DNA of 10,193 nucleotides, from positions 1-10,193 of the forward strand of contig CALPOS020000062.1 of assembly GCA_943325255.2 (NCBI GenBank). Direction: 5' to 3'. The notes under the pieces were generated by a model. That model saw only the letters and a list, made by a program, of their open reading frames with translations, did no database searches and was not told the DNA's origin. The stretch is from Sphingobacterium thalpophilum. GTDB taxonomy: Bacteria > Bacteroidota > Bacteroidia > Flavobacteriales > Flavobacteriaceae. Position 1 is the stretch's first letter. Each line of letters begins with the position of its first letter. Below are positions 1 through 5,744 of this stretch, one piece after another. Position numbers and translations under genes: made by a program.

Positions 1-37
1 AAGAGGCTTTGCCAAAACCCGTCATTGATTGTATCAT
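1..37 (-). CDS. yicC: YicC/YloC-family endoribonuclease, first 12 codons only (partial)
   Basis: Only the N-terminus is inside the window; the gene runs off the left edge on the minus strand. Reading from the ATG at 37-35 gives MIQSMTGFGKAS. The MxxSMTGFG opening is the hallmark N-terminus of the YicC/YloC family, endoribonucleases linked to stationary-phase survival and RNA turnover in other bacteria. A second Met lies at codon 5, but family members normally start at the first, and an exact TAnnTTTG element 22 nt upstream supports this start. The gene lies 47 bp downstream of, and co-directional with, the permease gene. The identification rests on 12 residues, but the motif is distinctive. 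Function in this organism is inferred from the family. Confidence 0.8.
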   Translation of the reverse strand, partial: MIQSMTGFGKAS

Positions 38-59
38 ATAAATTGTACTAAAAAGAGCT

Positions 60-67
60 CAAAGATA
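60..67 (-). promoter_or_regulatory. Bacteroidota -7 promoter element for yicC
   Basis: The minus strand reads TATCTTTG, an exact match to the TAnnTTTG consensus for the primary sigma factor of Bacteroidota. It lies between the permease stop and the yicC start, 22 nt from the yicC ATG. No convincing TTG -33 element is visible at the usual spacing, which would fall inside the 3' end of the permease gene. It suggests yicC can be transcribed independently of the upstream pair. Confidence 0.55.
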
Positions 68-84
68 AGTAAAATGCTGATTGT

Positions 85-981
85 TTATGAGTCGATGTCA
101 GACGGATTTTTGTGAGTTACTAGATAAACGCCGATGAAAATCAAAATGGAAGCTGAAATTTTTACCCAAGTCAATTCATCTTTCCCTAATCCAACGGCAA
201 TGATGGCGGCAAACAACGGTTGCAAGTATATAAAAACCGCGACGGCGGTTGGTTTAAGTTCTCGCATCGACAATAAATTGAGAAGATAGGTGAAAAAGGT
301 GGAGAATAGAATTACAAATCCAATTTTCCAATATAAGTTCGTTGGAATGTGGTGCCAATCGATGGCTAGAAACTCATTCCATCCAAAAGGGAGAACCATC
401 AGAAATCCGAAAGTGTAAATCCATTTTACAAAAGTAAAGGCGTTGTATTTGTCCATGAGCTTCTTGACTAAAATCAAATAACATCCGTAAGACACCGCAT
501 TGATAAACACTAACAAATTACCTAATTCAGCGTGCGTTGCATATCCGACTGATTTTCCGAAAACAATCAGAAAAACAGTGCCGATAAGGCCAATGACAAT
601 TCCAGTGATTTTTCTTTTTTTCATTATTTCTTTCATCAATATTGATGACAAAATGAGCACGATTATCGGTGTTGTAACCATAATAACGGCTGCCGAAATA
701 GGCGAAGTTAAACTCAATCCTTTAAAAAATGTAAGCATGTTGAGCGCAACACCGAAGAAAGCCGCTGCGATAATTCGAGGAAAATCAGCCAGTAGTACTT
801 TTTCTTTTGGACCTAAAAAAGATACCGCCCAAAAAAGGACTACAGCGCCACTGACGCGCAGTAAGATAAATCCAAAAGGCAAAATGTAAACCGGCATCAC
901 ATCTTTTGCAATTGTAAATGTGAGTCCATAAATAACAGACACCATGGTTGCAGAAAACAGAGCCAAATTTCTTTTTGACAT
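85..981 (-). CDS. EamA/DMT-superfamily transporter (10-TM permease)
   Basis: An inner-membrane permease of 298 residues, the usual length for EamA-type drug/metabolite transporters, which export amino acids, purines or other small metabolites. It shows ten hydrophobic segments at roughly residues 7-27, 31-53, 68-88, 94-115, 123-143, 151-171, 183-201, 216-236, 247-267 and 271-290, arranged as two EamA repeats of five. The second repeat contains the typical 'RELKPTAVAVFIYLQPLFA' stretch, where the Pro after a hydrophobic run is a family hallmark. A basic cluster (EIMKKRKIT, near 118-126) lies between helices 4 and 5. Its ATG overlaps the stop of the upstream ArsC-like gene by one base (TAATG), implying translational coupling. 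The substrate cannot be told from sequence. Confidence 0.9.
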   Translation of the reverse strand: MSKRNLALFSATMVSVIYGLTFTIAKDVMPVYILPFGFILLRVSGAVVLFWAVSFLGPKEKVLLADFPRIIAAAFFGVALNMLTFFKGLSLTSPISAAVIMVTTPIIVLILSSILMKEIMKKRKITGIVIGLIGTVFLIVFGKSVGYATHAELGNLLVFINAVSYGCYLILVKKLMDKYNAFTFVKWIYTFGFLMVLPFGWNEFLAIDWHHIPTNLYWKIGFVILFSTFFTYLLNLLSMRELKPTAVAVFIYLQPLFAAIIAVGLGKDELTWVKISASILIFIGVYLVTHKNPSDIDS

Positions 982-1331
982 TAGGACAAGGCTTTATGTA
1001 CTTCTTGAATTACTTTGGAATTGTTGCCGATGTAGATCTTATCATTAATGATAAAAACCGGTCGACTTAAGAAAGTATAATGTTGTAAAATATAATCGCG
1101 GTAATCGTTTTCGGTGAGTGATTTGTTTTTTAAATCTAAAGACTTATACAATTGTGCCTTTCTGCTAAACAATGCTTCGTAAGTTCCTGAAAGCCGCTTC
1201 AGGTCTTCTAATTCTTCAACCGTTATTGGATTTTGCTTGATATCGTGAAACACCAAATCCTCATTTTTCGGCAGCGATTTGATAATTTTTCGACAAGTAT
1301 CACAAGACGCGAGATAGTATAATTTGTTCAT
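981..1331 (-). CDS. ArsC/Spx/YffB-family thioredoxin-fold protein ('arsenate reductase family')
   Basis: A 116-residue protein, the normal length for the ArsC/Spx/YffB family. The N-terminal beta strand leads into a redox-type C10-D-T-C13 motif followed by Arg14. The family's Arg-cis-Pro loop is present as FLSRPVFIIND with R90-P91, and a Y-x-x-L-F-S-R-K segment lies near 51-58. True glutaredoxin-dependent arsenate reductases usually have one catalytic Cys followed by a short Arg loop. The CxxC here is closer to Spx/YffB-like members, so arsenate reduction is not established, and no ars gene (arsB, acr3, arsR) is nearby. It is the first gene of a tight pair with the EamA permease. A near-consensus -7 element (TTCCTTTG on the minus strand, 1359-1352, one mismatch) lies just upstream. 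Role in redox or thiol chemistry is inferred. Confidence 0.88.
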   Translation of the reverse strand: MNKLYYLASCDTCRKIIKSLPKNEDLVFHDIKQNPITVEELEDLKRLSGTYEALFSRKAQLYKSLDLKNKSLTENDYRDYILQHYTFLSRPVFIINDKIYIGNNSKVIQEVHKALS

Positions 1332-1403
1332 AAATTTCGAGATTCTAAGTGCAAAGGAAATTCATTTAAGACTTAAAAGCAGTATTTTTATCAAAAATAT
1401 TTT

Positions 1404-1859
1404 ATGGAAACAACCTTCAAAATTTGGGAAACCAATAGGCAATTGTATTTAAAATTTTTGAATAGTTATACTTTGGAGCAACTCAATAAGATTCCGGATG
1501 GGTTTAGCAATAATCTGATTTGGAATATTGGGCATATTATAGTTTCGCAGCAAGGTTTGGTTTATCGGCATTCTGGTATGCCAAGTTATATTGAAGAAAG
1601 TTTGGTGGAAACCTATAAAAATGGTTCAAAGCCAACTGGGAGCACTACAGTTGAGGAAGTTAATCAGTTAAAAGACCTTTTGATTTCATTAATTGAAAAA
1701 ACAAAGGCAGATTATAACGAAGGTAAATTTACATCGTATCAGGAATACAATACTTCGACTGGTTTTAATCTGCAGTCTACCAAAGAAGCGTTAGAATTTA
1801 ATAATTATCACGAAGCTTTGCATCTTGGTTTTATGATGAATATTAGAAAGTTTATTTAA
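1404..1859 (+). CDS. DinB-family (four-helix bundle) putative metal-dependent protein
   Basis: A 151-residue, mostly helical soluble protein matching the DinB/YfiT-like four-helix bundle fold. The three metal-ligand histidines expected of the fold are visible: H44 in the NIGHIIVSQQ motif at the end of helix 2, and H136 and H140 in the C-terminal HEALHLGF motif. Family members with known roles are thiol transferases, for example bacillithiol S-transferases, but most are uncharacterised. The DinB name does not imply DNA polymerase IV. A candidate promoter is poor: TATTTTTA at 1383-1390 is one base off TAnnTTTG and only 13 nt from the ATG. The gene is divergent from the ArsC-like gene and 21 nt upstream of the cystathionine gamma-synthase gene. 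Function is unknown. Confidence 0.85.
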   Translation: METTFKIWETNRQLYLKFLNSYTLEQLNKIPDGFSNNLIWNIGHIIVSQQGLVYRHSGMPSYIEESLVETYKNGSKPTGSTTVEEVNQLKDLLISLIEKTKADYNEGKFTSYQEYNTSTGFNLQSTKEALEFNNYHEALHLGFMMNIRKFI

Positions 1860-1867
1860 TACATTTG
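1860..1867 (+). promoter_or_regulatory. Bacteroidota -7 element for the trans-sulfuration gene
   Basis: TACATTTG matches TAnnTTTG exactly and begins at the base after the dinB stop codon. Only 13 nt separate it from the downstream ATG. With initiation about 6-7 nt past the element, the mRNA leader would be about 6-7 nt, close to leaderless. No clear TTG -33 element is visible at normal spacing. Confidence 0.5.
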
Positions 1868-1880
1868 CAAAAAAATCAGC

Positions 1881-3026
1881 ATGAAATTTAATACCAAAAC
1901 AATTCATGGCGGACAACACCATGACCCAAGTACAGGAGCAGTGATGCCACCGGTTTATCAAACTTCTACTTTCGCCCAAATTAGTCCAGGGCAACCAGTT
2001 AATCCCGATTACGAATACAGCAGAGCTGCCAATCCTACGAGAACTGCGTTGGAATTGGCGTTAGCAAGTATAGAAAATGGATCGCGTGGATTGGCATTCT
2101 CTTCAGGTTTAGCGGCAACAGATTGTCTTCTGCGTTCTTTCAAGGCTGGAGACGAAGTGATTGCCATGGATGATTTATACGGTGGAACCTATAGAATGTT
2201 TACCAGAATTTATAAAGATTCAGGAATCAAATTTCATTTTGTGGATATGACCGATTTGGAGAAACTTCAGTCATTGATTAATGAAAACACAAAATTGGTA
2301 TGGGTAGAAACACCAACAAATCCACTGATGAAATTGGCTGATATCGCCGAAATTGCAAAGATTACAAAAGCCAAAAATATACTTTTTGCCGTAGACAATA
2401 CTTTTGCAACGCCTTATTTGCAAAGGCCTCTTGATTTGGGAGCAGATATTGTTATGCATTCCGCAACAAAATATCTTGGTGGTCATTCGGATGTGATTGC
2501 TGGAGCACTGATCGTAAAGGACGAAGCGTTAGGAGCACAATTGCATTTTCAGCAATTTGCAACGGGTGCCACTTTAGGGCCAATGGATAGTTTCTTGGTT
2601 TTGAGAGGAATTAAGACACTACATTTAAGAGTGCAAAGACATTGTGAGAATGGGGAAAAAGTAGTGGCATTTTTAAGCAATCATCCCAAAATAAAAACCG
2701 TATATTATCCAGGATTAAGCAGCCATCCGCATCATGAAATTGCAAAAAAACAAATGAGCGGATTTGGCGGAATGGTTTCATTTACATTCACTTCGGGCTT
2801 AAAAGAAGATGCGATTGCCTTTTTAGAAAAAGTAAAAGTATTTACCTTGGCAGAATCTCTTGGCGGTGTAGAATCGTTGGCCAATCACCCGGCATTAATG
2901 ACACATGCTTCGATACCGGAGGATAAGAGAAAGGAAATTGGAATCACGGATGATTTGGTTCGTCTTAGTGTCGGGATCGAAGATGCAGAAGATTTGATTG
3001 CCGACTTGCAACAAGCGTTAGCTTAA
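1881..3026 (+). CDS. Cystathionine gamma-synthase / gamma-lyase (PLP-dependent trans-sulfuration enzyme)
   Basis: A full-length (381 aa) cytosolic Cys/Met-metabolism PLP enzyme of fold type I. Visible active-site features are Y46 and R48 (YSRAANPTR), which bind the cofactor phosphate of the neighbouring subunit, Y100 (DDLYGGTYR) stacking on PLP, D172 (AVDNTFATP) at the pyridine nitrogen, and the Schiff-base lysine K197 in HSATKYLGGHSD. The ESLGGVESL segment (325-333) and R361 (RLSVGIED), the substrate carboxylate clamp, follow. Gamma-synthases (methionine synthesis from O-acyl-homoserine plus cysteine) and gamma-lyases (cysteine from cystathionine) share all of these, so the two cannot be separated here. 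The FTLAESLGG, MTHAS and RLSVG segments are shared with both bacterial MetB and animal CTH. Flavobacterial orthologues are commonly named cystathionine gamma-synthase. It follows dinB by 21 nt with its own -7 element and ends before a strong terminator. Confidence 0.93.
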   Translation: MKFNTKTIHGGQHHDPSTGAVMPPVYQTSTFAQISPGQPVNPDYEYSRAANPTRTALELALASIENGSRGLAFSSGLAATDCLLRSFKAGDEVIAMDDLYGGTYRMFTRIYKDSGIKFHFVDMTDLEKLQSLINENTKLVWVETPTNPLMKLADIAEIAKITKAKNILFAVDNTFATPYLQRPLDLGADIVMHSATKYLGGHSDVIAGALIVKDEALGAQLHFQQFATGATLGPMDSFLVLRGIKTLHLRVQRHCENGEKVVAFLSNHPKIKTVYYPGLSSHPHHEIAKKQMSGFGGMVSFTFTSGLKEDAIAFLEKVKVFTLAESLGGVESLANHPALMTHASIPEDKRKEIGITDDLVRLSVGIEDAEDLIADLQQALA

Positions 3027-3167
3027 CAATAAATAACAAAAAAGAAGCCGTCTCAGAACTAAAAAATCACAAAATTCGTTGCGAATTCTATAATAAAATT
3101 TGATTTATATTCCAATTATAAAGACTAAACCGGCATTTTCCGAGAATATTCTGTTAATAAATAAAAC

Positions 3168-3205
3168 AAAAGAGGGAATCTCATAGTTTTGAGACTCCCT
3201 CTTTT
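3168..3205. terminator. Bidirectional Rho-independent terminator between convergent genes
   Basis: A perfect 10-bp stem, AAAAGAGGGA (3168-3177) with TCCCTCTTTT (3196-3205), continues after one A/C mismatch into TCTCA (3179-3183) paired with TGAGA (3190-3194), closing a six-base loop. The A-rich left flank and T-rich right flank give a U-tract in both directions. It serves the trans-sulfuration gene (plus strand) and the exported barrel-like gene (minus strand), which converge here. Confidence 0.9.
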
Positions 3206-3227
3206 CTATTTTTAATTTTTTTGAATC

Positions 3228-4016
3228 TTATTGAACGTAATAAATATAACCTACGTTAAACCAAACCAACCAATCGTTCGCTTTGTTTTCTGGATATCTG
3301 CTAGGATTTGGATTTAATCCGTCCACCCAATTAGAGAAATAGTACTGTAATCTAAAATCTACCATCAAATCAGATAAAGGAGACAACTTATATCTTGTTC
3401 CGACGCTACCTACAACAGACCAAACGGTGCCGCTGCTATTTTGCGTTGCGCCGAAATATTTAACAGGGGTAGTCGCTGGAGTGTCTAACCTTCCAAGAGT
3501 GGAATAAGCCTCAGGATCATAAAAACTAAACTGACCTCCTAAACTTATGAAAGGAGCTAAGGAACCGACGTTTGAGGTGAAATCACGAATGCTTAAAGGG
3601 AAATACTCTAATTGCATTCCTATATTCGTTACTGCAGTACTTCCTCTCATGCCTCTTAATTGGCGATTGAATAATTTCTTTTTATCACCTTCAACATATT
3701 CTCCGTAATGCCTGAGATTGGTTTTATTGTATGATAATTCGCTTCTTAACTTGAAGTGGTCGTTGAAGTAAGTTTCAGGAGTGTAGCAATTACAATCCGC
3801 TTTGTAAGAAAAATTTAAGTAATGTATAAGACCAATGCCATAGCCTGTATTTCCAAAATTGGTGTCGTAATTATGTCTTTCGCCATAATCTGATTGAAAT
3901 GCCACAGGACCAGCAATTACACCAACCTCGTGTGAAAAACCATATTGGGCAATTATCTCACTTGAGTAACCAAACAAAAACAAGATGATTGCGATAAAAT
4001 ACTTTGGTGTTTGCAT
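3228..4016 (-). CDS. Exported beta-rich protein, THC0290_0291-like family (putative outer-membrane barrel)
   Basis: The frame is open further upstream to 4088, but the ATG at 4016-4014 is preferred. It gives a clean Sec signal peptide (MQTPKYF, then a hydrophobic core, cleavage near residues 23-24 after IIAQ), and a TATATTTG promoter element at 4045-4038 lies inside the longer frame. The protein is then 262 aa. The mature part is rich in Gly, Tyr, Phe and alternating hydrophobic residues and ends in an aromatic stretch (NVGYIYYVQ), as in outer-membrane barrels. A C75-N-C77 pair could form a disulfide or pair with a partner. It resembles the Flavobacteriaceae family that NCBI names THC0290_0291 (recalled, not searched); its function is unknown. 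It stands alone, divergent from gdhA and convergent with the trans-sulfuration gene. Confidence 0.8.
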   Translation of the reverse strand: MQTPKYFIAIILFLFGYSSEIIAQYGFSHEVGVIAGPVAFQSDYGERHNYDTNFGNTGYGIGLIHYLNFSYKADCNCYTPETYFNDHFKLRSELSYNKTNLRHYGEYVEGDKKKLFNRQLRGMRGSTAVTNIGMQLEYFPLSIRDFTSNVGSLAPFISLGGQFSFYDPEAYSTLGRLDTPATTPVKYFGATQNSSGTVWSVVGSVGTRYKLSPLSDLMVDFRLQYYFSNWVDGLNPNPSRYPENKANDWLVWFNVGYIYYVQ

Positions 4017-4037
4017 ACTAATTAAATCAATTCTCGA

Positions 4038-4045
4038 CAAATATA
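4038..4045 (-). promoter_or_regulatory. Bacteroidota -7 element for the exported barrel-like gene
   Basis: The minus strand reads TATATTTG, an exact TAnnTTTG match, 21 nt upstream of the ATG at 4016. It falls inside the longer open frame, so it argues against the start at 4088. No TTG -33 element is evident upstream. Confidence 0.55.
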
Positions 4046-4196
4046 TAAAAACATCATTCACTTCTAAAATAAAATAAAAAAAATACATTTTTAATAACGT
4101 AAAAGCAAGAAAATTGTTTCAATAGCCATCGAAATGCTACAGTTATTAAACTAAACTAGAGGAATATTTTAAAAATTCATTTTGCAAAAAAAAACA

Positions 4197-4220
4197 ATAC
4201 ATATTTTGATAAAAATGTAT
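4197..4220. promoter_or_regulatory. Imperfect AT-rich inverted repeat overlapping the gdhA promoter
   Basis: ATACATATTTT and AAAATGTAT flank a short GAT(A) centre and form a dyad with a two-base bulge. Its right arm overlaps the gdhA -7 element. It could be a regulator site, but AT-rich dyads arise easily by chance in this background. Confidence 0.25.
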
Positions 4221-4225
4221 ATTTG
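4218..4225 (+). promoter_or_regulatory. Bacteroidota -7 element for gdhA
   Basis: TATATTTG matches TAnnTTTG exactly. It is 48 nt upstream of the gdhA ATG, predicting a leader of about 40 nt, the longest of the genes here with an exact element. That leaves room for the palindrome at 4238-4249. No TTG -33 element is present at 17-23 nt upstream. Confidence 0.6.
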
Positions 4226-4237
4226 TCGCCAATTAAC

Positions 4238-4249
4238 GAAAACGTTTTC
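4238..4249. promoter_or_regulatory. Perfect 12-bp palindrome, candidate LacI-family operator in the gdhA leader
   Basis: GAAAACGTTTTC is a perfect palindrome with a central CpG, the layout typical of LacI/GalR-family operators and catabolite-response elements (AAnCGnTT core). Weaker symmetry extends it to about 22 bp (4233-4254), with 18 of 22 positions matching. It lies just downstream of the predicted transcription start of gdhA and 24 nt before the ATG, a position where a bound repressor would block elongation or initiation. The regulator is unknown and the role is inferred. Confidence 0.4.
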
Positions 4250-4273
4250 TTAAACGCTACTAATCTATAAATC

Positions 4274-5617
4274 ATGTCACAAAGTATTACAACTTTTATT
4301 GAAGCAGTTTCAAAAAGAAATCCAAACGAACCTGAATTTATGCAGGCAGTAAAGGAAGTTGCGGAAACTGTAATCCCTTTTATTGAAGAAAACAAAAAGT
4401 ACCAGAACAAAATGCTTTTGGAAAGAATGGTCGAAGCGGAACGTGTCATAATGTTCCGGGTAACCTGGATCGATGATTCTGGAACTACTCAAGTAAACAG
4501 AGGTTACAGAATTCAAATGAATTCAGCAATTGGGCCTTATAAAGGAGGAATTCGTTTTCATCCCTCAGTAAATTTGAGTATTCTGAAATTCTTAGCTTTT
4601 GAACAAACTTTTAAAAACAGTTTGACCACATTGCCAATGGGCGGAGGAAAAGGAGGCGCTGATTTTGACCCCAAAGGGAAATCTGACATAGAAATTATGC
4701 GTTTTTGTCAAGCATTTATGACTGAATTATCAAAACACATCGGTGCTGATACTGATGTTCCTGCGGGGGATATTGGCGTTGGCGGAAGAGAAGTGGGCTA
4801 TATGTTTGGTCAGTATAAGAAATTGAGAAATGAATTTACGGGAGTTTTAACCGGTAAGGGAATCTCTTTTGGAGGATCTTTAATTCGTCCAGAAGCTACA
4901 GGGTATGGAGACGTTTACTTTGCACAAAGTATGTTAGCGACAAAAGGAGACAGTTTCAAAGGCAAAACAGTAGTAATCTCAGGCTCAGGAAATGTAGCAC
5001 AATATGCCGCAGAAAAAGCGACGCAGCTTGGAGGTAAAGTGGTAACCATGTCTGATTCTGCAGGTTATATATATGATGCAGATGGTATCGATGTTGAAAA
5101 ATTGGCGCACGTTATGGAAATCAAAAACGTAAACTATGGTAGAATCAGTGACTATCTTAAAAAATATCCAAATGCAAAATATGTTGCAGGTAAACGACCA
5201 TGGGAAGTAAAATGTGATGTAGCTTTGCCTTGCGCGACGCAAAACGAATTGAACGCAGAAGAAGCAAAAACACTTGTTGCAAATGGTTGTATTTGTGTAG
5301 CAGAAGGAGCCAATATGCCATCAACGCCAGAAGCGGTAGAAGTTTTCCAAAATGCAAAAATATTATTTGCTCCAGGAAAAGCATCTAATGCTGGAGGTGT
5401 TGCAACCTCTGGTTTAGAAATGTCTCAAAACTCTTTGCGTTTGAGTTGGACAAGCGAAGAAGTAGATGATCGATTAAAAAATATTATGCTAAATATTCAT
5501 AGCTCTTGCGTGCAATACGGTTCGGATGGAACTGGATACGTAGATTATGTAAAAGGAGCGAACATTGCTGGTTTTGTAAAAGTTGCGGATGCAATGCTCG
5601 GACAAGGAGTAGTATAA
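4274..5617 (+). CDS. gdhA: NADP-type glutamate dehydrogenase
   Basis: A full-length 447-residue enzyme, the same length as E. coli GdhA and closely similar along its length. It catalyses reversible reductive amination of 2-oxoglutarate with ammonium to glutamate, a main route of nitrogen assimilation, in the cytosol as a hexamer. Visible landmarks are the substrate-binding K90 in GPYKGGIRFHP, PMGGGKGG at 121-128 with catalytic-region lysine K126, the DVPAGDIGVGGRE segment with catalytic Asp D166, the TGKGISFGGSLIRPEATGYG motif leading into the nucleotide domain, the Rossmann loop SGSGNVAQ (236-243), and MSDSAG (259-264) at the position that accepts the 2'-phosphate in NADP-dependent homologues. 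NADP preference is inferred from similarity to GdhA. It is a single-gene unit with its own promoter and terminator, and a candidate operator in its leader suggests regulation. Confidence 0.96.
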   Translation: MSQSITTFIEAVSKRNPNEPEFMQAVKEVAETVIPFIEENKKYQNKMLLERMVEAERVIMFRVTWIDDSGTTQVNRGYRIQMNSAIGPYKGGIRFHPSVNLSILKFLAFEQTFKNSLTTLPMGGGKGGADFDPKGKSDIEIMRFCQAFMTELSKHIGADTDVPAGDIGVGGREVGYMFGQYKKLRNEFTGVLTGKGISFGGSLIRPEATGYGDVYFAQSMLATKGDSFKGKTVVISGSGNVAQYAAEKATQLGGKVVTMSDSAGYIYDADGIDVEKLAHVMEIKNVNYGRISDYLKKYPNAKYVAGKRPWEVKCDVALPCATQNELNAEEAKTLVANGCICVAEGANMPSTPEAVEVFQNAKILFAPGKASNAGGVATSGLEMSQNSLRLSWTSEEVDDRLKNIMLNIHSSCVQYGSDGTGYVDYVKGANIAGFVKVADAMLGQGVV

Positions 5618-5633
5618 TTTTCAGCATAAGAAT

Positions 5634-5672
5634 AAAAAAAGCCTTTAACTATCTTAGCTTAAAGGCTTTTTT
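5634..5672 (+). terminator. Rho-independent terminator of gdhA
   Basis: GCCTTTAA (5641-5648) pairs with TTAAAGGC (5659-5666) around a 10-base loop. The stem extends through an A-run (5634-5640) against TTTTTT (5667-5672), which also gives the U-tract. It begins 16 nt after the gdhA stop and separates it from porZ. Confidence 0.9.
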
Positions 5673-5713
5673 ATTTGTTGAAATATTAAAACAAGATTTT
5701 TTTCGTTTTGTAC

Positions 5714-5721
5714 TATATTTG
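5714..5721 (+). promoter_or_regulatory. Bacteroidota -7 element for porZ
   Basis: TATATTTG matches TAnnTTTG exactly, 23 nt before the porZ ATG and downstream of the gdhA terminator. It is the same octamer as at gdhA and the barrel-like gene. recO has no comparable element, so this promoter probably serves porZ and recO together. Confidence 0.6.
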
Positions 5722-5744
5722 TCTTCAATCTAGAACTTTTTTTA

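Noticed and set aside
500..889. 129-residue open frame on the plus strand
   Set aside because: It is the antisense shadow of the EamA permease; composition is low-complexity Thr/Ile/Lys and it shows no domain or promoter.
981..1331. Arsenic resistance locus
   Set aside because: The ArsC-like protein has a CxxC and no ars partners; family membership alone does not show arsenate reduction.
1404..1859. DNA polymerase IV (DinB)
   Set aside because: The 151-residue helical protein with the three-His motif belongs to the DinB-fold metal-binding family, not the Y-family polymerase that shares the name.
3073..3087. 6-bp hairpin AATTCG/CGAATT after the trans-sulfuration gene
   Set aside because: It is short, lacks a U-tract, and lies upstream of a far stronger terminator.
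4017..4088. N-terminal extension of the barrel-like protein (start at 4088)
   Set aside because: The added 24 residues precede a good signal peptide and contain the TATATTTG promoter element, so the shorter start at 4016 is preferred.
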